Below, one piece after another: positions 43,288 to 52,246 of a DNA stretch of 64,000 nt; within the stretch, counting starts at the first letter, position 1, and each line of letters starts with the position of its first letter. Source of the DNA: Vulcanisaeta moutnovskia 768-28 (GTDB taxonomy: Archaea; Thermoproteota; Thermoprotei; Thermoproteales; Thermocladiaceae); assembly GCF_000190315.1 (NCBI RefSeq), contig NC_015151.1:1240001-1304000 (forward strand), written 5' to 3'. The position numbers and the translations under genes were made by a program. Under the pieces are notes generated by a model, which was not told the origin of the DNA, did not search any database, and saw only the letters and a program-made list of their open reading frames with translations.

Positions 43288-45390
43288 TTAAAAACCACTT
43301 ATTAATTGATATAGGTAGGACGGCGTTACAGGCGTTCTACCGAGCTTTACCTTAACACTGGTTTTACTTTTTATGGCCTTCTCCAATGCGAGGAACACGG
43401 ATACCAAGGCACCCGTCGTTCCCGACTCCCCAATACCCCTAAGGCCACCAGGTAGTGGTGATTGTGTATTCATTTCGTTCGTCGTGATCCTATAGGTAAT
43501 ATCTCCCGTGTTTGGTAGGCCGTAATCCGCAAGCGATGCATGCAATGGTGTACCATCCTCACTATAAAATGCGCCCTCCCAAAGGACTTGGGCAAGACCT
43601 TGGAGCACGCCACCATGGACTTGGGCCTCAACCTCATCCTTAAGGAGTGGCTTACCCACATTATGTACCGTGTAGTAATCAATGACCCTAGCAGTTAGCG
43701 TCTCTGGGTTAAAGTCAACCACTGCAACGTGAGCACTTGGTGCGAATACAGCTATGCTAGGCTTATAATCAACCTCCTCCTCAATAACCACATCCTTAGA
43801 CCTTATTGCATCGATTAATGATAAACCCATTAACGATAACCTCGAAGTAACTCTCTCGGCTAGTTCCGTAATGGCAGCCGCAACCACGGTAGCGCTCCTA
43901 CTACCGAATGTACCAACACCATAATTAAGTGTCTCCGTGTCACCAGGCACAACCTCAATAAACTCCCCAGGTATTCCGAAAACCTCTGATGCATACTTCG
44001 TAAAGGCCGATATGTGGGCATGGCCCTGCGGCCTAGAACCAATAATTAGTCTCATTTTGCCGTTACCTATCACGGCCTTAACACCCTCACCACCAAGTAC
44101 GCTCACGTACAGCGCAAAAACGGCAATAGACACACCCTTATCTGGGTACTTACTCCTGAACTCGTAGTAACGCTTTGCCGCATACTCAAGCATTGATTGA
44201 TAATTGGCTGGGTCAATAACAAGGCCCAGCGGTGTCCTATAGGTTTCTCCATCCCTAATTATATTCTTCCTCCTAACCTCAACAGGATCCATACCAAGCT
44301 CATCAGCTAGATCATCCATTAATGTCTCATGAATCAACGCAGCCTCAGGCCTACCAGCACCACGGTATGGCCCAGAGGGTGGTGTGTTTGTGAAAACACC
44401 GACCGCCCTAACCCTGGCCGCAATCATTTTATAGGGGCCTGTGGATAGATTCGCAATGAACAATGGCGATGATGCGTTTATCGTGAAGTTATAGGCGCCT
44501 AAATTAACGATGACCTCACCCTCAATACCTAACACAGTGCCATCCCTCTTAGCATAGAGTCTCATTCTTGACTTAACGCCTCTGCCCTGAGTCGCATTGT
44601 TTAAGTGCTCGGTCCTCGTTTCAACCCACTTAACGGGCCTTCTCAATTTCATTGACGCTATTGCAGCAAGTACGTACTCAGGGTAAGCTGGCGTCTTATT
44701 ACCGAAGGCTCCTCCAATATTTTTAGGCGCCTTAACCACAATCTTATCAATGGGTAGACCAAGGGTCTCAGCCAGGTCTGATCTAACCCTAAATGTTGAC
44801 TGTGTTGATGCATAAACGAGGAGTTTGTCGCCGTCGTAATAAACAATGCAGCCCTTGGGTTCCATTGGATTGGCAACTAGCCTGGCCTGTTCAATCTCCC
44901 TCTCAACAACCACGTCTGCCTCCTTGAACGCATTAAGATTGCCACCCTCTAATGTGGTGTCTAGGGATATATTCGTGTCTATTTCAGGGTGTATTATTTC
45001 CTCATTTTTCAATGCCTCATCTATCGTAATTATGGGTTTTAATGGTTCATACTCAATTGATACCTCATCAGCAATATCCTCAAGTGAGTACCTGGACTCG
45101 GCGACTACCGCAGCCACTGGTTGGCCGACGAAGTTCACAGTATTGCTAGGCAGTACGGGCATCCTAACTATCCTTGCATTGGGTACGGACACCGCTGGCA
45201 TCAGTAGATTACCTATGGTTTTTACCGTGAAAAATAGCAGGGCCTTAGTACCTGGCTCCTCTATTTTTAATATCCTGGCTCTTGCATATGGCGATCTAAT
45301 TACGTGGAGGTAAGCCATATTGTTGAGCTTAATATCATCTAGATATGTGGAATTACCGAGTATAATGTCTAAGTGCTCCTTAATTGGCAC
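43288..45390 (-). CDS. Xanthine/CO dehydrogenase-family molybdopterin subunit (CoxL form II-like)
   Basis: This 700-aa protein is the large, molybdenum-cofactor-binding subunit of the xanthine oxidase family. Visible parts are VKAPKNIGGAFGNKTPAYPEY, the active-site loop GPYRGAGRPEA, FGSRSATVVA and the catalytic Glu in LRGIGESGTTGA. The loop fits form II (AYRGAGR) rather than true CO dehydrogenase (AYRCSFR), so an aldehyde or purine-like substrate is more likely. The FAD and Fe-S partner subunits are not encoded in this window. The start is GTG. Confidence 0.9.
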   Translation of the reverse strand: MPIKEHLDIILGNSTYLDDIKLNNMAYLHVIRSPYARARILKIEEPGTKALLFFTVKTIGNLLMPAVSVPNARIVRMPVLPSNTVNFVGQPVAAVVAESRYSLEDIADEVSIEYEPLKPIITIDEALKNEEIIHPEIDTNISLDTTLEGGNLNAFKEADVVVEREIEQARLVANPMEPKGCIVYYDGDKLLVYASTQSTFRVRSDLAETLGLPIDKIVVKAPKNIGGAFGNKTPAYPEYVLAAIASMKLRRPVKWVETRTEHLNNATQGRGVKSRMRLYAKRDGTVLGIEGEVIVNLGAYNFTINASSPLFIANLSTGPYKMIAARVRAVGVFTNTPPSGPYRGAGRPEAALIHETLMDDLADELGMDPVEVRRKNIIRDGETYRTPLGLVIDPANYQSMLEYAAKRYYEFRSKYPDKGVSIAVFALYVSVLGGEGVKAVIGNGKMRLIIGSRPQGHAHISAFTKYASEVFGIPGEFIEVVPGDTETLNYGVGTFGSRSATVVAAAITELAERVTSRLSLMGLSLIDAIRSKDVVIEEEVDYKPSIAVFAPSAHVAVVDFNPETLTARVIDYYTVHNVGKPLLKDEVEAQVHGGVLQGLAQVLWEGAFYSEDGTPLHASLADYGLPNTGDITYRITTNEMNTQSPLPGGLRGIGESGTTGALVSVFLALEKAIKSKTSVKVKLGRTPVTPSYLYQLISGF

Positions 45391-45496
45391 AGCACCTAAT
45401 CTAACAAATATTTTTAATGTTTGTTAGTGTTTTCCTTAATTCTTTAATTCATAAAGAATAGAAAGATTTTTAATCAAAAACTCTGTAGATTTAACG

Positions 45497-45877
45497 ATGG
45501 AATCCAGCGTGGGTAAGGAGGTCGTGGATACCCTGGAGGAATTCATGAGTAGGGTCTTTCCAGACATCGTTGGTGCATTGGTAGTCAGGCGTGATGGATT
45601 ACCCGTGGCCTTTAAGGTTAGCAATGAATTCAATGCCAAGGTTGTGAGCGCCATGGTTGCAATAGCAAGGGGTACAATAGATAGGCTTGGCGTAGAACTA
45701 AGCCTTGGGGAACCAGCAATAAGCATAGTGCAATATACAAAGGACACATTGCTAATAGCACCATTAAGTAAGGACTTAATACTAACGGCGATAGCAAAGC
45801 CTGAACCGAACCTCGGATTAATACTGCTTGAAATAGAGAAACTGAAGGATAAATTAACAAAGATACTTATTGAGTAA
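45497..45877 (+). CDS. Roadblock/LC7 domain protein
   Basis: This small protein (126 aa) has the roadblock fold pattern: an N-terminal helix, DIVGALVVRRDGLPVAF, a long helix VSAMVAIARGTIDRLGV and paired strands AISIVQYTKDTLLIAPL. Archaeal roadblock proteins often act with small GTPases, but none is adjacent. The intergenic region shared with the divergent CoxL-like gene holds an AAGATTTTTAATC box about 27 nt before the ATG. Confidence 0.88.
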   Translation: MESSVGKEVVDTLEEFMSRVFPDIVGALVVRRDGLPVAFKVSNEFNAKVVSAMVAIARGTIDRLGVELSLGEPAISIVQYTKDTLLIAPLSKDLILTAIAKPEPNLGLILLEIEKLKDKLTKILIE

Positions 45878-45913
45878 TTAATAATTAAGGTTGTAATTAA
45901 AACAAGGTCATTA

Positions 45914-47332
45914 TTACGAGAATATACCTATCCTCCCCTCTAGAATCATTTGCTCTATCTGCGATGGTGTTAAACCTTTCGTTTCAGGCATGAATAGGTA
46001 TGACCAAAGGGCCACAAAGAGTATTGCGCCACCAAGCAATATGAAGGCCCCATCATACCCAATTTGATTAATCAGTACTGGCATATAGAAGGAGGCAAAG
46101 GCTGCACCAAACCTGGAGAACATTGCGGCAAGACCTTGACCAGTAGCTCTAACCCTAGTTGGCCATATCTCGGCCATTGCCACAGTGAATGGACCAGGGC
46201 CAAAATTCATGAAGTAGTAATATATTGTGAATAAGGTCATGACGAGCGGAAATGCCAAGGAAGTTGAGAAGAGCTTCATCTCATATAGTGCAAATCCAAT
46301 GAACATGTCAATACCCATTATTGTCGACCCAAGTATTGTCACAAATCTCCTGCCAAATATATCGTAGGTAACTGCCGTTGTGTAATAACCAAGGAGCGCA
46401 ATAGCCCAGTAGAGGGCTGATGCTAGGAAGGATAATTCCGTAGTTGTTAATCCAAGGCCCTTAGTAATGTATGGCGTGTACATGTTTGATCCATAGAAGG
46501 CTATGTCGGCTACAGGCCACCAAACCCATAGGAATATTGTTGTTATCCACATTTTACCAGCGAATAAGTCCTTAATCGATGGCTTTCTTACAACGCCAGG
46601 GTCAAAGCTCGCCTCCCTACCGCCAGTCATTTTCTTAACAACATCAGTAGCCTTCTCCCTAACTCTCCTGCCCAATTGCTCCTGTAATGCAGCCCACCTA
46701 GGTGATTCAAGGATACCCATCCTAAGTAAAATGACTACCAGACCCCAAATTGCCTCACTACCAAGCATGAACCTCCAGGTAAAGTCTGGATTCGTGTTTC
46801 CCCAGGCAACTGCCATGCCATATGCAGATAGGAAGCCAACGACAGAACCAATGCCCCAGAAACTATTCATTGACGCAAGTGCGAAGCCCCTGCGTCTTGC
46901 CGGTGCGTACTCAGCTACCATCGTTGGTGATAATGAGTAATCACCACCAATACCTATACCCAGTAAAAACCTCACTGTGAATAACTCCCAGAAGTTCGTT
47001 ACAAAGGCCGAGAGAGCGCCGAAGACCACGAAGAATACTAAGTCATAGATATAGAGCAGTCTTCTACCCATCCTATCAGCAATTGGCCCAAATAGTACGG
47101 CGCCCAGGGCAACACCTATGAAGGCTGACGCCGCTAATAGGCCGATCTCTACGGGTGTTAACCTCCATAATGGCTTTAAATAAAGTAGTGCGGCACCTAT
47201 TATTAATGTGTCGTAAGCATCCACGAATTGCCCCATGGATGCCGTGAACCAAGCAAGCCAAAAGTATTTACCAAGCTTCCTCAGTGGCAGGTCATCGTAA
47301 TTAACGCCCTTTATATTACCTGCATCATTCAT
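45914..47332 (-). CDS. MFS transporter (metabolite:H+ symporter type)
   Basis: This is a 12-helix carrier of 472 aa. The MFS loop motif GPIADRMGRRLLYIYD after helix 2, FLLGIGIGGDYSLSPTMVAEY in helix 4, and PETKGLTPSQIEQ at the C terminus are typical of the sugar-porter/aromatic-acid symporter range. The long central loop holds charged residues. The substrate could be a sugar, organic acid or phosphate. It stands alone on the reverse strand. Confidence 0.92.
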   Translation of the reverse strand: MNDAGNIKGVNYDDLPLRKLGKYFWLAWFTASMGQFVDAYDTLIIGAALLYLKPLWRLTPVEIGLLAASAFIGVALGAVLFGPIADRMGRRLLYIYDLVFFVVFGALSAFVTNFWELFTVRFLLGIGIGGDYSLSPTMVAEYAPARRRGFALASMNSFWGIGSVVGFLSAYGMAVAWGNTNPDFTWRFMLGSEAIWGLVVILLRMGILESPRWAALQEQLGRRVREKATDVVKKMTGGREASFDPGVVRKPSIKDLFAGKMWITTIFLWVWWPVADIAFYGSNMYTPYITKGLGLTTTELSFLASALYWAIALLGYYTTAVTYDIFGRRFVTILGSTIMGIDMFIGFALYEMKLFSTSLAFPLVMTLFTIYYYFMNFGPGPFTVAMAEIWPTRVRATGQGLAAMFSRFGAAFASFYMPVLINQIGYDGAFILLGGAILFVALWSYLFMPETKGLTPSQIEQMILEGRIGIFS

Positions 47333-47369
47333 TGGTCAGCAATATTAACAGCTATTAATATGCATTACT

Positions 47370-48101
47370 CTATAGACATTCGAGGATCCGCAATAATTCA
47401 AACAATGAATTAATTATAAAGTCTGGCTTTGGATTAATGTTATCGTTAATATCTCCAGTATTTAAGGAATTATATCTTTTAATAATTCCTACGTACATCC
47501 CCACAGCCTTAGGCCCAGGAACATCAGTACTTACTCTATCACCAATATAAATCACCTCATTACCTGGCATACCCAGTATATGTAACGCTCTTATGAATGG
47601 TTCAGGATGCGGCTTTACATATTTCGTATCATCACCAGCAACTACTATTAAGTCAAAAAACTCATCAATTCCATCCCTACGTATTCTACCCCTCTTAAGA
47701 CCTGGCTCACCATCAGTATTCGTCACTATACCAAGCCTAAAGCCACACCTCCTTAATTCACTTAGGGTAGGCATGACATCAGGGAACAACCTACTTCTTA
47801 AACGCCATGAATCCCAATAAACTCTAACGAGTTTATTAATTTCGTCAATACTTAATTCAACATTCAATGCCTTAGCTACCTCCTTAAACCAAATCCTCCT
47901 ATCAAATTGACCAACGGACTCCATCCTGATCTCAACATCCTTAATTACCCCGAGTATGTGATCCTGATCAAAATTAGTGATTGATGATAACTCATAAGCA
48001 ATAACCTGTCTCGCATAATTTCTTGCCTCACTAACGTCCATTATCGTGTCATCATAATCAAATAGTACTGCCCTCACGTTAATCTTCTCATTAAGCACCA
48101 T
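47370..48101 (-). CDS. HAD-superfamily hydrolase
   Basis: The nucleophile motif is LFDYDDTIMDV (both catalytic Asp present), LGIVTNTDG is motif II, KYVKPHPEPFIRAL holds the motif III Lys and VIYIGDRVSTDVPG is motif IV. The alpha-helical cap fits subfamily I phosphatases such as phosphoglycolate phosphatase-like enzymes. The start overlaps the DUF47 gene end by 11 bp, so the two are probably cotranscribed. Confidence 0.87.
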   Translation of the reverse strand: MVLNEKINVRAVLFDYDDTIMDVSEARNYARQVIAYELSSITNFDQDHILGVIKDVEIRMESVGQFDRRIWFKEVAKALNVELSIDEINKLVRVYWDSWRLRSRLFPDVMPTLSELRRCGFRLGIVTNTDGEPGLKRGRIRRDGIDEFFDLIVVAGDDTKYVKPHPEPFIRALHILGMPGNEVIYIGDRVSTDVPGPKAVGMYVGIIKRYNSLNTGDINDNINPKPDFIINSLFELLRILECL

Positions 48102-48804
48102 ACGTACTAACTAATGTTAATAGCATATAGGCTATATCCTTTATTGAGTCGAGTACATCATCGATGCCGAATATTAGGCTCATACTGCTCATGAACTCCA
48201 CATATGTTAACTCCTTGGCATTTGAATACAACTTATCAAGGGCTGAATCCTTTATATCGTCAACCTCCTCCTCAAGCTTCTGTATACCCATGACCATAAC
48301 CCTAATGTCACTAAAGCTCTTCTTATCCAGGTTATTCATTATTTCAAGAAGCATTCTCAGGGCTTCCTTACCTATCCTAAGCATTTCCAGGAATTCCTCT
48401 CCAAGGAACTTCCTGACCGGCTCAGTATTGCATAGGTAATACGTACGTCTCAACTCCCTTGATAATACGTGAATACCATCAAGTATATCATCTGACTTAT
48501 TGAGTATTGTATCCATGATCGATGCTGTGGTTATTGGAACAGCCCCCTTAAGTACTGAGTCATTTACCTGCCTAACAATCTCATCACCCTCACGCTCAAG
48601 TGCAGCTATCTCCCTCATACCCTCGGAAACCTTGGTCTTACTAACACTGTTATCCTCCACAGCACTTAAGACCATGTCCTCAAGTATAGCTATTGCCCTC
48701 TGACTAAGCTCAATATGAGTCACTAACCTACCCAGGAACTCCCTCTCTCCCACGTAAAGCGGTGATAATATTTTTCCCCAAAAGTCTCGTATAAACCTCG
48801 ACAT
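48091..48804 (-). CDS. DUF47 family PhoU-like protein
   Basis: This all-helical protein (237 aa) has the DUF47 (TIGR00153) pattern, with acidic ALEREGDEIVRQVND and KLEEEVDDIKDSALDKLY repeats that probably bind metal. These proteins usually accompany Pit-type phosphate transporters; no such transporter is encoded nearby. It heads a two-gene unit with the HAD hydrolase. A divergent C/D sRNA starts about 60 bp upstream. Confidence 0.88.
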   Translation of the reverse strand: MSRFIRDFWGKILSPLYVGEREFLGRLVTHIELSQRAIAILEDMVLSAVEDNSVSKTKVSEGMREIAALEREGDEIVRQVNDSVLKGAVPITTASIMDTILNKSDDILDGIHVLSRELRRTYYLCNTEPVRKFLGEEFLEMLRIGKEALRMLLEIMNNLDKKSFSDIRVMVMGIQKLEEEVDDIKDSALDKLYSNAKELTYVEFMSSMSLIFGIDDVLDSIKDIAYMLLTLVSTYGA

Positions 48805-48830
48805 CCTTAATGCCTGAAAATAACTAAAGA

Positions 48831-48840
48831 GTTATATATA
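48831..48840 (+). promoter_or_regulatory. TATA box of the C/D sRNA at 48862-48922
   Basis: GTTATATATA is centred about 26 nt before the expected sRNA 5' end and 34 nt before its C box. Confidence 0.6.
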
Positions 48841-48861
48841 AACCAATTTCTTATTTCCTGT

Positions 48862-48922
48862 AATAGGGCGTGATGAGGATGAACCCAACAGAACAATGAT
48901 GCAGGACGCCGCTACTGATCAC
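48862..48922 (+). ncRNA. C/D box methylation-guide sRNA (candidate 2)
   Basis: Boxes in order: C GTGATGA (48870-48876), 12-nt guide GGATGAACCCAA, D' CAGA (48889-48892, one change from CTGA), 3-nt spacer, C' ATGATGC (48896-48902, 6 of 7), 12-nt guide AGGACGCCGCTA, D CTGA (48915-48918). Both guides are exactly 12 nt. The D guide can pair with UAGCGGCG, which occurs in the 5' part of archaeal 23S rRNA as I recall it; this is only 8 bp and weak evidence. The D' target is unknown. A good TATA box lies upstream. Confidence 0.83.
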
Positions 48923-49368
48923 ATCCTAGCAATCACTAGGTAAAACTTACCAATCTGCTTGCATATTGCTGGTACTTGGCCAATTCGTAATGCCGTGATG
49001 CATGGTTCACCACCACCAATCTTAGTGCTTATGTCGAGTAGGTACTTATCATCAACCTTAGCCTTACTAAAACCACCACTTATTGGGTATACGGCTAGGA
49101 AGTCATGACCCATATACTTAAACTGCATTTCCATACCGTAAATCTCGTAATAATGACTTACGGATGAACCTGTCTCCCTGATCCTTAACCTAATCGTTAC
49201 GGGATTTCCCTGAGTATCCGTTGTTTTATAAATGACGTACGCGCCATCTCTCTCGAACATTGCCCAATCCCTACCGGCTAGGTAAACAATTGCATGTATA
49301 TTGACAGGTACTGTCACAACCCTAGTTACCGTGTATATTGCTTGAACAACATCATTAAGGCTAAGCAT
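48919..49368 (-). CDS. Uncharacterised archaeal protein
   Basis: This is about 149 residues, strand-rich, with no membrane helix or recognised motif. The order of strands (AIVYLAGRDWAMFERDGAYV, then VTIRLRIRETG, YEIYGMEMQFKYMGHDFLAVY) suggests a beta-barrel or beta-sandwich. The start is uncertain: GTG 49374, TTG 49371 and ATG 49368 are all in frame. Its stop codon begins one base after the D box of the convergent C/D sRNA. Confidence 0.65.
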   Translation of the reverse strand: MLSLNDVVQAIYTVTRVVTVPVNIHAIVYLAGRDWAMFERDGAYVIYKTTDTQGNPVTIRLRIRETGSSVSHYYEIYGMEMQFKYMGHDFLAVYPISGGFSKAKVDDKYLLDISTKIGGGEPCITALRIGQVPAICKQIGKFYLVIARM

Positions 49369-49408
49369 CAACACCCCCTAATCGGCATTACCTATTGCCT
49401 TTTTAATC

Positions 49409-49437
49409 TTAACTTTTCTTTAATTGTAGAAAGTTAA
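49409..49437. repeat. TTAACTTT/AAAGTTAA inverted repeat at the end of the TIP49 gene
   Basis: The arms are 8 bp and perfect, with a 13-nt spacer, and overlap the TIP49 stop codon. The repeat could form a hairpin at the mRNA 3' end. Chance is possible in this AT-rich stretch. Confidence 0.35.
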
Positions 49438-50789
49438 CGTAGGAAGTAATTCTCATACTCCTTAACGTACTGAACACTCTCCCTAACACTAAGGAACAAC
49501 TTCTTGACATATTCAATATCATCCTTAGTGATCTCCTTGTGACCAACCTCCTGAGCCCTCAACTGGGCAGGCGCCAGTAACTGTATCGCATACCTAAGGC
49601 TCTCCTCAGTGCCTATCTTGGTTAACTCCTCAAGTGCGTCATTAGCCAGTGAAACCTTCTCCTCCCTAGCCCTAATCTTTATTATCTCCCTAACCTCATC
49701 AGCCATGTATGGCTTCGTTCTAATGATAATGAGCCTATCAAGCATGTCCAGCGGGACGCCATGTGGCGACTCAATATCCGTACCCCTAATCTTCGTTATA
49801 CCCCTATTAGTGGCTAGGATAAGTATTGGACTCAACTCACTCTCCATAGCCCTACTAAGGTATGCCCACGTCTCCATATCAAGCATGTGGACATCATCAA
49901 TAAACAACACACCAGGCACAAGCTCACCCTTCCCATCATTTATCAACTTCATTACAGATTCATCAACGGCCTTCCTAACCTCATTGGGTATTTCACGCTC
50001 CTCGGTGGCAAACCCAAATATCATTGCACTCAATAAACCCTGCTGTCTTGCCTGGTAAATGTCGAGGTCATTAAGTGTGAAGAACCTAGTGATCTCCTTC
50101 TCCTTATAGACAGGTCCCTTCGGTATCTCAATCTTCTTTTTAACATAAATATCATAGGCCTCACTACCCTCACCCTTACCCTGAATAAAGACCCTACCGG
50201 TCTCTTCATCAATCCAAATAACATCACCCTCCTCAATCCCGAGTTCAATTACTTGCTCAGCAATCTCAGCAGGGACTCTAAGTTTCTTCTCCTCATCCTT
50301 TGTGGCTAGGGTTATGGTGGCACTCCTGGGTATTTGGGCATATGGATTGTATGGGTGCCTACCGTATTGAATGTCTATGTTCTTAACAACGCCCTCGTAA
50401 ACTCTACGCCACTCCCTGATCCTAACACCGATGGCGCTCCTAAGGGCCCTGGTCAGGAACTCCGTCTTCTTAACCTCCATACTATAGACCTCAGCAGCAC
50501 TTATCTGTACAAATGGCGTGTCTGGACCAAGCTCCCTTGCAATGCCTATGGCTAGTGCCGTCTTACCAGTGCCGGGTGGACCGACTATCAATACACCCTT
50601 ACCACCAAACTTACCCGCCCTAATCATCTTAACAACGTAGTAAGCTGCCTCCCTAGCCTCAACTTGTCCTACAAAACCATCGGCGGAGAATTGAACCTTA
50701 CCATCCCTAATACCTAAACCCTTAATATGGCTATGCAAACCAATCCTTTCGAAGGTTGGCTTAACCTCCTCTATACGAATGTTGGACAT
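49434..50789 (-). CDS. TIP49 / RuvB-like AAA+ ATPase
   Basis: This is an archaeal homologue of eukaryotic RuvBL1/2 (pontin/reptin). Walker A is GPPGTGKT (around residues 70-77), Walker B is GVLFIDDVHMLD, sensor 1 is LATNRG, and the long OB-fold insertion between Walker A and B (about residues 120-285) is present. The hexameric ATPase takes part in chromatin and RNP assembly in eukaryotes, including box C/D RNPs; its archaeal role is not settled. ATG 50789 is preferred to TTG 50798. Confidence 0.95.
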   Translation of the reverse strand: MSNIRIEEVKPTFERIGLHSHIKGLGIRDGKVQFSADGFVGQVEAREAAYYVVKMIRAGKFGGKGVLIVGPPGTGKTALAIGIARELGPDTPFVQISAAEVYSMEVKKTEFLTRALRSAIGVRIREWRRVYEGVVKNIDIQYGRHPYNPYAQIPRSATITLATKDEEKKLRVPAEIAEQVIELGIEEGDVIWIDEETGRVFIQGKGEGSEAYDIYVKKKIEIPKGPVYKEKEITRFFTLNDLDIYQARQQGLLSAMIFGFATEEREIPNEVRKAVDESVMKLINDGKGELVPGVLFIDDVHMLDMETWAYLSRAMESELSPILILATNRGITKIRGTDIESPHGVPLDMLDRLIIIRTKPYMADEVREIIKIRAREEKVSLANDALEELTKIGTEESLRYAIQLLAPAQLRAQEVGHKEITKDDIEYVKKLFLSVRESVQYVKEYENYFLR

Positions 50790-50873
50790 AGTGATCAACG
50801 ATGTTAAAATATATAGCCTTTAAACCTTTTCAACGTGAGTCCACCAGTAACCCATTTACTCTCATTAAGGTCA

Positions 50874-52175
50874 TTACCTACCTACCCTTATCATTATTGA
50901 TTCTTCATTGGTTGGTACGTGTACATTATCAATGCCGTACTTAACCTTCAGTCTCTCAAGGAACTGCAAAGCCTTAATAGCCTCAGTATGAACGAGTATT
51001 ATCTTTGTATCTGGGTTAAAGTGCCTAATGAAAGCCTCGAGTTCCGCCCTACCACTATGGGAACTAAAGTCAAACCAATAGAGCTTAGCATCAAGAACTA
51101 CCTCACCTTTATCAATGAATGCCCTACCCCTCGTTAATAATTCAAAACCCGGCGTATCTGGCGCTTGATAACTGGGCAGGATGATGGCATTCCTTCTATC
51201 CCTACTTAACCTCTTTAGGTAATAGACTGCAGCGCCACCCTTCAACATACCTGCTGGTGACACTATTATTACGGGTTCCTTTGATAAGGACCTTCTCTGA
51301 TAATCTGTGGTAATCTCGAGACTATTCTCCACAGCCTTAAGGTAAAGCTCAGGATTTGCCAAGTAATGCGGATACTTAGCCACTATTTGATTTGCAAGTC
51401 TTGCTAATCCATCAATTATTATTGGGTAATCAATACCATTTTTATAAAGTGTTATTAGGATCTCCTGAGCTCTACCAATTGTTAATACGGGAATTAATAC
51501 TGAGCCCCCACTCTCAATGGTCTCCTTAATAACCTTAATGAACTCCCTCTCAACCTCCTCCCTAGGTGGATGCGTATTAGCTACGTATGTGCCCTCCATA
51601 ATAACCACATCAACATCCTTAGGGACGCTATTAACATCAGCACCACGTAATAGATTTGATGATGCAAGATTGAAATCGCCAGTAAATAGCACTCGGGCGC
51701 CATTCAACTCCAATAGCGTCAACATACTGCCCGGCACATGACCGGCATTTATTATTGTTGCCTTTACATCCTTTGATATGTCAATATCCTCACCATAAGT
51801 TACGGGTATTGCATGATCAAGTACTGCCTTAATCTCCTCATCCTCATAGGGCAGGTAATAACCGCTTAATTTAATGGCGTCCTTAAACATTATATCCGCA
51901 AGCTCAAGGGTTAGGGGGGTTGCATAGACAGGCGGTGGTGAGCTAACGTATAGGCTTGGTAATGCACCACAATGATCAAGATGCGCATGACTTAGGAATA
52001 CTGCCATTATGTCCCTGGGCCTAACATGACTGGGCATTACTGGTTTATCATTCTCGTCAAAATTCACACCATAATCAAAGAGAAAACCCCTATCAGAATT
52101 TATATCCTTAACAAAAATCGCCATCCTACCAACCTCCCCACCACTACCCAATACTCTCACTATCAAATCAACCAT
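50874..52175 (-). CDS. Metallo-beta-lactamase / beta-CASP ribonuclease
   Basis: This nuclease has the beta-lactamase zinc motif LSHAHLDHCGALP and further ligands (NAGHVPGS, FTGDFN). The beta-CASP domain follows (residues about 200-340), ending with SHSGRAELEAF and VHTE. There is no N-terminal KH domain, so it belongs to the shorter aCPSF2/RNase J-like group. It may act in RNA 3'-end processing or decay. The length of 433 aa is typical. Confidence 0.93.
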   Translation of the reverse strand: MVDLIVRVLGSGGEVGRMAIFVKDINSDRGFLFDYGVNFDENDKPVMPSHVRPRDIMAVFLSHAHLDHCGALPSLYVSSPPPVYATPLTLELADIMFKDAIKLSGYYLPYEDEEIKAVLDHAIPVTYGEDIDISKDVKATIINAGHVPGSMLTLLELNGARVLFTGDFNLASSNLLRGADVNSVPKDVDVVIMEGTYVANTHPPREEVEREFIKVIKETIESGGSVLIPVLTIGRAQEILITLYKNGIDYPIIIDGLARLANQIVAKYPHYLANPELYLKAVENSLEITTDYQRRSLSKEPVIIVSPAGMLKGGAAVYYLKRLSRDRRNAIILPSYQAPDTPGFELLTRGRAFIDKGEVVLDAKLYWFDFSSHSGRAELEAFIRHFNPDTKIILVHTEAIKALQFLERLKVKYGIDNVHVPTNEESIMIRVGR

Positions 52176-52246
52176 TTGTACACTGTAATCGTTAAATAAC
52201 TGGTTTTTGTACTTTGTTATTACGTTAATATAGTTTAAGCGAGAAA

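Noticed and set aside
48877-48892. D' guide of sRNA candidate 2 as a tRNA C56 methylation guide (target contains GGGUUCA)
   Set aside because: The match is only 7 nt, and the N+5 rule would place methylation on a G, not on C56.
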